NCBI GenBank assembly: GCA_021234155.1
Contig: JAJEKV010000003.1
Span: 12,643,819-12,707,818, forward strand
DNA: 64,000 nt
Direction: 5' to 3'
DNA from: Isoetes taiwanensis
Lineage: Eukaryota; Streptophyta; Lycopodiopsida; Isoetales; Isoetaceae
Shown: one piece after another, positions 57,874 to 64,000 of the stretch
Layout: each line of letters opens with the position of its first letter
How positions within the stretch are numbered: the first letter of the stretch is position 1
Program-made: the position numbers and the translations under genes
Notes under the pieces: model-generated
Seen by the model: the letters and a program-made list of their open reading frames with translations, nothing else
Told to the model about the DNA's origin: nothing
Databases searched by the model: none

Positions 57874-58253
57874 TAGAATAGAATAGAATAGAATAGAATA
57901 GAATAGAATAAGGCTATAAGCCCATTGCTATGCCTTTGCTAGATTGGACGCCTTGAAATGTGCACATTACACTAGTTAACATCAATTCGAGGCATCCGTT
58001 CTCGCCAACAAAATTTATGCTCGGCAACATGTCAAATGCTTTAGTGTAATCCACAAATATCAGTGATAACGATTTTTTCTTTCCCTTCACACTTTCTACT
58101 ATAGCATGTGAAGTCACCAACTAGTCTGGTCTCTTGTAGAATGACACCATCTAAATCCTACTTGCCCCCTAGCTATCACTCCATTCTCCTCAGCCCAAAA
58201 ACTCACTTTCCATCAACAACAGCAGGAAAGAGCTTGGCCCACATATTGCTTAC
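57874..58253 (-). mobile_element. LINE fragment 2 (3' part)
   Basis: On the minus strand the fragment ends in a (TTCTA)n tail (57911-57874), as in the 14-19 kb LINE. Before it LIFVDYTKAFDMLP, an RT catalytic motif, and MWAKLFPAVVDGK are readable. The C-terminal part of RT, including the YADD region, is deleted. Its 5' part continues at 62767, beyond an inserted element. Confidence 0.75.
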
Positions 58254-58341
58254 AAGTCGTATTTAATTAAAGTGGGACAAATCTCGAATTTTGGGACTCG
58301 GACTGAAAATGGGACAAATTTTTTTTCATTGAATCGGTGTT

Positions 58342-58660
58342 AGATCAGGGGGAGGGGAAGGGAAAGGGGAGAAGTTGAGAGAAGTAAGGAAGGGGTTAAG
58401 TTAGAAGAAGGGGGGGGAGGGAGGAAGTTAAAAAGGGGGGTGAGAAGAGGGGCAAGAGGCAACTAGAGAGGGGGGAGGAGGACGGGCAAGAGGCAATTGG
58501 GAGGAGGGGAGGGGGGATGGGAAAGAGGCAACCTGGAGAGGGGAGGAGGATGGGAAAGGCAACCGGAGAAGGGAAGGAGGATGGGCAAAGAGGCAACTGG
58601 GGAGGAGGATGATGGGGGCAAATGGGAAGGGGAGAGAAAGGGCAAAAGGGGGCAAAGATG
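58342..58660. repeat. Polypurine, G-rich tract
   Basis: About 320 bp almost free of pyrimidines on the plus strand, with many runs of four or more G (GGGGGGGGAGGGAGG, GGAGAGGGGAGGAGG). It could form triplex or G-quadruplex structures. Proline/serine/leucine-rich minus-strand frames here are artefacts. Confidence 0.85.
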
Positions 58661-59047
58661 TAGTAATTATAATAAATATAATTAACAAATATAATTAACA
58701 TTATTATAATTAATTAAAAAAAACAATATATATAATGAATCAGGAAATAATAGCTAAGGTGCTTTCTCGACTAGTGGGGCGAGAAGATGCCCACAAAATC
58801 AGACTCCCCGGATTCACTAAGAAGATTGCATCGCACAACCCAGAAACTCCGCTTTGAGTAGCCGAATCACAGAGCAACACGGGAATGATGGACAAAATTT
58901 GGATGAGCCGATTCGACCCTACTAGAGTCTTTGCCCGCAGTCCAAAATGAGGGCGAGGAGGCCATCGCCTCGCCTTCGGCTTTGCCTTAGCCTCACAAGA
59001 CATATGAGCTCCTTCTTTCATGCGACCATCTATGGCGTGGATTTAAT

Positions 59048-59275
59048 GGTGCTTCAATCAAATTGGAGATCTGCAGAGCAGGGTCTTCAGACCGGATTGC
59101 TTCAATCAAATTGGAGATCTGCAGAGCAGGGTCTTCAGACCGGATCTGCAGAGCAGGGTCTTCAGACCGGATTGTCAGTCTTTAGAGCAAGGGAGGTCGC
59201 CAGTCGGATCTTTGCACAGAGATGAGCCAGTCGGATCTTTGCAGGGAGGTCGCCAGTCGGATCTTTGCATGGAGA
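59048..59275. repeat. Tandem units GGAGATCTGCAGAGCAGGGTC and AGTCGGATCTTTGC
   Basis: A unit of about 51 bp ending CTTCAGACCGGAT is present two to three times, followed by three short GCCAGTCGGATCTTTGCA units. Confidence 0.85.
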
Positions 59276-59527
59276 TGTCTTTGCTTAAGAGGCCAAAAAC
59301 AAGAGCTGAAGAGGCCGAAGATGGCCAGAACAAGAGCTTAAGAGTATGCCAGAAGAAGACGGACAAAAGGAATCTGAAGGGCTTTTTTCTGCTCTTATGC
59401 TCCGTCTCTGCAGATTTTAACCCTGCAAGAATCGTTGCACTTTGAGCCTGTCTCTGTGCTTCCTGGAATATTAATGTGCAATTTTAACGTCCATACAATA
59501 TTGCTTCAGCAACAGGATATACCATAC

Positions 59528-59656
59528 CTTGAATGCTAAGTCTTGAGCAGCAGCCAGACCAGCATCCTTAGCAGCCAAAATCTCGGCATCCTTTCTCTGC
59601 AGCAAAGCATGTGCCCTAACTTTGTATGCTGCAAAATCCTCCCGCAGTTGAGCTGC
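59528..59656 (-). pseudogene. Captured exon of a GRIP-domain golgin-like gene
   Basis: A single 43-codon exon bounded by AG (59657) and GT (59527) reads REDFAAYKVRAHALLQRKDAE and continues AAKDAGLAAAQDL. The YKVRAHALLQxKDAE phrase is typical of the coiled coil of plant GRIP-type Golgi proteins, which sit on trans-Golgi membranes. No neighbouring exon of that gene is present, and the exon is inside a TIR element, so it is captured sequence. The recognition is from motif memory, not a search. Confidence 0.55.
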
Positions 59657-59746
59657 CTAAGTTTTCAAACAAATGTAGTTATCAGGGAATGGCGATGCAA
59701 ATACCTCCAAAAAGTAAAAATCCGTTCCAAAAAGACCTTGCTCCGC

Positions 59747-59825
59747 CATTTCTGAGCGCCATAGCACCATTTCTGAGCGCCATAGCACCATTTCTGAGCG
59801 CCATTTCTGAGCGCCATAGCCGCAC
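59747..59825. repeat. TTTCTGAGCGCCATAGCACCA tandem repeat
   Basis: Four units, the last one partial, of 21-24 bp. Confidence 0.9.
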
Positions 59826-60260
59826 CATAGCCGCCAAGAAACATCGCCGCAGCTCCCAACTTCGGCTCTGATCAAAAAATCTTCAAAAATCTTCTATGAT
59901 TGCTTTCTTGTGCAGTCCTGGCCCTGCTGATCCGGCATTGGGCGGCTTAGCCCTCCATATCCGGCTGCAAGCTAGGATTCGACCCTTTTTTTTAAGACAA
60001 ATCCGGCATCTTGGAAATCCGGCATCTTGTTGCACACCAAGGGCTTGAAGCCCAAAACATTGGGGTGGCTTCTTTGATGACGCTTGGATGGCGCTTCACC
60101 ACGGCGGCAGGGCTAAGCCTTCCGATCTGAAGGACTCCAAAAAAAGCTTTGGATGTCCACCGGCTTGTCCTGGTAAGAAGCTTTGAAGGTAAGAAGCTCC
60201 ACCGTAATAATACATCTTCCTTCAAAATCAAGCTAATTTCAGTTTTCGATCTGCAGAGGC

Positions 60261-60470
60261 ATGGCCACAATGACCGCCCCTGCGGCACTGGCTACCCCTG
60301 TTGCCGGATTCACAGGCTCTTCAATCTCCGTCTAACGCTGTGTTTCTTCCAAGATTCAGCCCAATGCGAAACACATGCAGCATTTGTGGCCGGAGCTGGA
60401 AGAAGCTCTGCAAATCCCCTTCAACTTGGATCCCCTGTTATGTCTCCTGTTACCTGGTAATATATTTTCT
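60261..60470 (+). pseudogene. Possible captured plastid transit-peptide start
   Basis: An ATG opens MATMTAPAALATPVAGFTGS and a stop follows after 24 codons. Ser/Ala/Thr-rich composition without acidic residues resembles a chloroplast targeting sequence. The following sequence reads on in other frames to a GTAATATATTTT donor-like site. The parent gene is not identified. Confidence 0.35.
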
Positions 60471-61544
60471 CTCTAGTTGAAATTCAAGAAGTGTATTTGT
60501 ATCGATGCAGAGAGCTTCGGATTTGCACTAACATAGGGAAGATTTGAATCCGGATTACAGCGATGGATGTGGAGAATTACAGAGATGGAGGTGAGGTGTT
60601 ACAGCAGAAGCATACAGCCATGCCCAAAACCATGCCCAAAACGAAAAGGCCCAAAAGGTATGTACCAAATTTCAAATTTCAAGCATGGGCGGGAAAAAAA
60701 AGGCGGGGTACAGTGATAAATAAAAATAATCCATTAAAAAAAATTATTTTCGAACAGGCTAGGTAATATGTCTTTTTATACGTCTACCAAATCTCTCTCA
60801 AGTTGCAACATGTGTGCTGGTACGTTCACATGTCCCACATTATTTTGACCTTATAGGTGAATCTTTGTTAGCCCATGGAATATTTATTTAATAAGATGAT
60901 AATATATTAAAAGATCTAAGTTAAAAGAAGGGGTATTACAAGATGCAATAATATATTAAAAACAACTATAGAAAAAAAGGAAAGTTTTAACTTCATATAA
61001 TATGAGGGTGTTTAACTTTATATGTACATTGGCAGGAGGTGCTTCTACATATTCTATCACCTGGGGCCTGTGGGGACTGGAGCCAGTCGGCCAGCCAGCC
61101 AGATGATATAGTGGCCAGCCAACTAGATGATATAGTTTGAACCTTTAGGACATTGTCCTAAATCTCTTATTTTTCAAAGGGTATGTACAAAATCCCCCCC
61201 GCTTCCTTTTTAATTTCAAATTTCCTTTTTAATAGCATGGTTGTGTTTATATGTGTGCTTGTATAATCATATTTTACACCTTATATTGACCTTAGAGGTG
61301 CTAGGCATATAATTCTTATGTCTAAGATAAACCTGTATTTTCTATGTTTTAGAACTATGGTGTTTTGGCATTTAGAAAATACATACTGTATTTATTAGAA
61401 AATATATAGGATAGGATATTTTATTTATTAGGAAACGTTGACATACTAAAAAGGGAAAAGACCTGTGTTTTTCATCTTGAGGAGCCTTAAACCTGCGTTT
61501 TTTTTATTTTGGAGGGCCTTAGAACTGCATTTTTCAGTTTGAGC

Positions 61545-62030
61545 TGCCTTTCTCGACTCGCGAGTCGAGAAAGGCCCTCAAACCTGCGTTTTTCGCTTTG
61601 AGCTGCCTTTCTCGACTCGCGAGTCGAGAAAGACCTTCTGCCCCCAAAAACCTGCATTTTTAAGATTTTTGCCTTTTCGACTTTCGCCAGTCGAAAGGCC
61701 TTAGCTTCCCCTAAAACTGCGTTTTTTAACTTTGAGCCGCCTTTCTCGACTTCGCGAGTCGAAAAGTCCTCCCCGACCTAAAAACTGCGTTTTTAAACTT
61801 TGGTACTTTCTTCGACTCGCTTGGTCGAAAAATCCTCACCCCTAAAACTTGCGTTTTTTTCTTTGAGCACCTTTCTCGACTCGCGAGTCGAGAAAGGCCT
61901 TCTGACCCCTAAAACCTGCGTTTTTCGCTTTGAGCTGCCTTTCTCGACTCGCGAGTCGAAAAACCCCTCCCCATGTTTTTTCCCTTTCGAGTTGCCTTTC
62001 GACTCGCGAGTCGAAAAAGGCTCGTGCCTG
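61545..62030. repeat. Palindrome array in the Pack-type element
   Basis: Seven or eight units of about 60-70 bp share CTGCGTTTTT, TTTGAGCTGCC and the palindrome TTTCTCGACTCGCGAGTCGA. Some units are degraded (for example TTTCGACTTTCGCCAGTCG). The centre is the same as in copies A and B, but the flanks differ. Confidence 0.85.
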
Positions 62031-62766
62031 TATTTTCCAAAAAATGGCCCTAAGAACTGTGTTTCATTTTATTTTTTTTGCCTGTAGCATCACTTGACTA
62101 ACTTGATTTTGTCTTTTGCAGTCCTTATCTCGACCAGATAGTACATGCTTGGGAGCAATGAAAAGACCAGTTCATTGAAGAAAGGTACCGCGAAGAGGGT
62201 GGTGACATCAGTTGGACATACAGGCACGTGACCCATGAAGGAACTCCTCATACAAATTTCTATCGTCTGTAAGTTGCTCCGGGACTTGGAGAGAGCTCCA
62301 CGCGCCCTTTGCACTAGGTGGTTCATGTGTGAAGAGGGTGTAATCATTGTGCCCATACGATCACTATGGTCTCTTCACTCACTGTAATGTATATTGTAAT
62401 GAGCCCATTTATAAATATAAGGTATCACAAAACTAGTATATTTGGGTGATTAAGTAAACAATTTGCTTAATTTTTGTTGGAATTTGTGATCTATTGTCTA
62501 CCCACCTAAGAAAATAGAGCCAAAATGTTCAACTAAGAATCTTTTTCAATTAGAACTTGATAGGTCTAATGCATGTTTGCATTGCATTGTTCTTGTTCTC
62601 GACATGCTATCCAAGAAAACTGGAAGAAAAGCTTGGATGCACACTAACAGACAAAAATTCCAATTATGGCCAGTTTTCGGGTCGGGGTGCTTCTTTTTGT
62701 GTAAATTAACAGGGTTCCGAAAAAAAATGGGAATGGAATGAGTCCCACTTTAATTAAATACGACTT

Positions 62767-62850
62767 TTACCATATTGTCCGATAGTTATTCACATCTGAG
62801 GCATTTTCCACAGGCACCACCTGTTGCATTGCCATTCTGTAGAAAATCCT
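62767..62850 (-). mobile_element. LINE fragment 2 (5' part)
   Basis: Minus-strand reading MAMQQVVPVENASDVNNYR is the RT entry motif and continues directly into 58253 when the TIR element is removed. The 5' truncation point is near 62850. Confidence 0.65.
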
Positions 62851-63537
62851 TGCAACGTTGGCTTATTGAACATGCAAGTAATAAACTCTACAATCAAGGT
62901 GATTATAAAGGTGCAGTTTAAGGGTGTATATATGCAAGGTTTTTAGTTTAGCACCAGGCCATACTAGCAAAGGTCCAACTTTTCTTCAGGCATATGTGTA
63001 GCCTGGAATAGAAATTTCAGTGAATACGTTACAAACTGCTAAGTGTTGCAAAATGGAGGATATGCCCGTTGCTTTCAAATCCTTTCGGAATAGGAGCAAA
63101 GGAGGCAGTGCCTCAAATAAGACCCATTAAATGTTGGGAATGGAGAAGTGTGGTTTATCTATCAGAATGGAGAGAGAAAACTTTATAAAGCTATAGCCTC
63201 TTAATGGGAAATATAAAAGTCCATAAGCATCTTCTGCATTTAGAAAAAGCAGATCTTTTACCGTTGTTGACTGTTTCAAGTGCATGCTTTCAAGTTCTAT
63301 AAACTGGTGACCATCTGCTTTTGTCCAAGTAAAGAAGTTGCCAACAAAGCATGCAGGGCTAAAGCCATCCTAAATACGAGTGCATGGATTACATGTCTGA
63401 CATTTATTTTTTAAACCCGCTCGACCAAAGGTACTATCTATCTAGATATATATATACAAGAAATTTAATGCGTCCTACGGTGCATGTTCGAGTTTTAGCA
63501 TGTTCCTACGTGCAAGTTCTTGTCGTGCCCTACATTC
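62851..63537. other. No gene recognised
   Basis: A short plus-strand stretch (ASNKLYNQGDYKGAV, about 62872-62916) recalls a TPR motif but is too short to support a gene. Confidence 0.4.
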
Positions 63538-64000
63538 TAAAAGAATCTCTTGAGAATACTCTATAGATTCTCTAAGATTCTACCAAGGTTCTCTTGGAGG
63601 TTTCGTGGAGATTCCTCTAAATTTTATAAGATTCCCTCTAGATTCCATCAGATTTCTATAGATTCTCCAAGATTCTATGAAGATCCCCTTAGATTCCCTT
63701 AGATCCCTTTAGATTTTACGAGATTGCCCTAGGTTCCCTTACATTATGAAGATTCCCTCTAGATTCCATCAGATTTCCCTCTAGATTCCATCAGATTTCT
63801 ATAGATTCTCCAAGATTCTATGAAGATCCCCTTAAATCCCTTTAGATTTTATGAGATTGCCCTAGGTTCCCTTAGTTACTCTAATATTTCATTAACATTT
63901 TCTTACATTCCCTTAGATTTTATGAAGATTCCCTTAGGTCCCCTAGATTTTAAGAAATTCCCTTAGGCTTGTAAATAATTTCCTAGATTCTCTTACATTT
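63538..64000. repeat. AGATTCCCTTAGATT-type tandem repeat
   Basis: Variable short units (AGATTCCMTCAGATTT, CTATAGATTCTCCAAGATTC, CCCTTAGATCCC) fill the end of the window. A longer block around CCCTCTAGATTCCATCAG recurs about every 100 bp. Confidence 0.85.

Larger units (their letters stand above)
58254..62766. mobile_element. 4.5-kb gene-capturing TIR element (Pack-type)
   Basis: A perfect 25-bp inverted repeat bounds it: AAGTCGTATTTAATTAAAGT.. at 58254-58278 and its complement at 62742-62766. TTAC is duplicated on both sides (58250-58253, 62767-62770). Removing the element and one TTAC rejoins the LINE RT sequence (NNYRTI..MVSNMWAKLF), which proves the ends. Inside are a host GRIP-golgin exon, a possible transit-peptide start, several tandem repeats and an array of the CTCGACTCGCGAGTCGAG palindrome. 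No transposase is seen, so it is non-autonomous; the superfamily is open (a 4-bp duplication is unusual for MULEs). Confidence 0.88.

Noticed and set aside
58396-58701. Pro/Ser-rich minus-strand proteins
   Set aside because: Antisense of the polypurine tract.
62872-62916. TPR protein exon
   Set aside because: Only about 15 codons resemble the motif and no splice-consistent neighbours were found.

Overview
The window looks like nuclear DNA of a plant. The evidence is a catalase fragment and a serine-incorporator (Serinc) fragment of plant type, a plant-type golgin (GRIP) exon, a chromodomain-bearing Ty3/gypsy element primed from initiator tRNA-Met, and spliceosomal introns. The catalase introns are only about 66 nt. 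I cannot name the species; a non-seed plant with a large repeat-rich genome is a guess from the mix of elements. No rRNA gene, functional tRNA gene or CRISPR array was found. Nearly everything is transposable-element sequence or host gene pieces caught in it.

Layout. 0-8 kb: a fold-back TIR element (1766-3743) carrying three Serinc exons, then a catalase fragment on the minus strand. 8-14 kb: a broken gag-protease remnant, low-complexity DNA and a decayed DUF7869 transposase-like gene. 14.4-19.5 kb: a frameshifted LINE with a (TTCTA)n tail. 20.3-23.6 kb: a deletion derivative of a TIR element whose ends are arrays of a CTCGACTCGCGAGTCGAG palindrome. 24.5-46.5 kb: a field of 68-bp hairpin repeats, split by a Helentron-like tandem pair (25184-26206 and 26207-45745). 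The second Helentron-like copy is itself split by a complete 13.6-kb Ty3/gypsy chromovirus (26785-40430, TSD CAAAC). 47.4-57 kb: a fuller relative of the 20-kb element with a transposase-like gene on the plus strand and a convergent multi-exon gene encoding RING-like, FCP1/NIF-like and Ulp1 protease domains. 57.9-62.8 kb: a second LINE, interrupted by a 4.5-kb gene-capturing TIR element (58254-62766, TSD TTAC) that holds a GRIP-golgin exon. 63.5-64 kb: a short-period tandem repeat.

The most remarkable item is the chromovirus. Between its primer-binding site and gag it carries two extra genes, each with its own apparent promoter cassette: two 67-bp palindromes followed by a CTATAAATAG box about 115 nt before the ATG. 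The first gene (29095-30335) encodes a giant histone H3. It starts with an exact copy of the H3 tail (MARTKQTARK), continues through roughly 320 residues of charged linker, and ends with an H3 histone fold that sits in another frame after a C5 run. The same element's polymerase ends in a chromodomain, the module that in host proteins reads H3 tails. The second gene (508 codons) is unknown. The pairing suggests an element that interacts with chromatin through an H3 mimic or a variant nucleosome.
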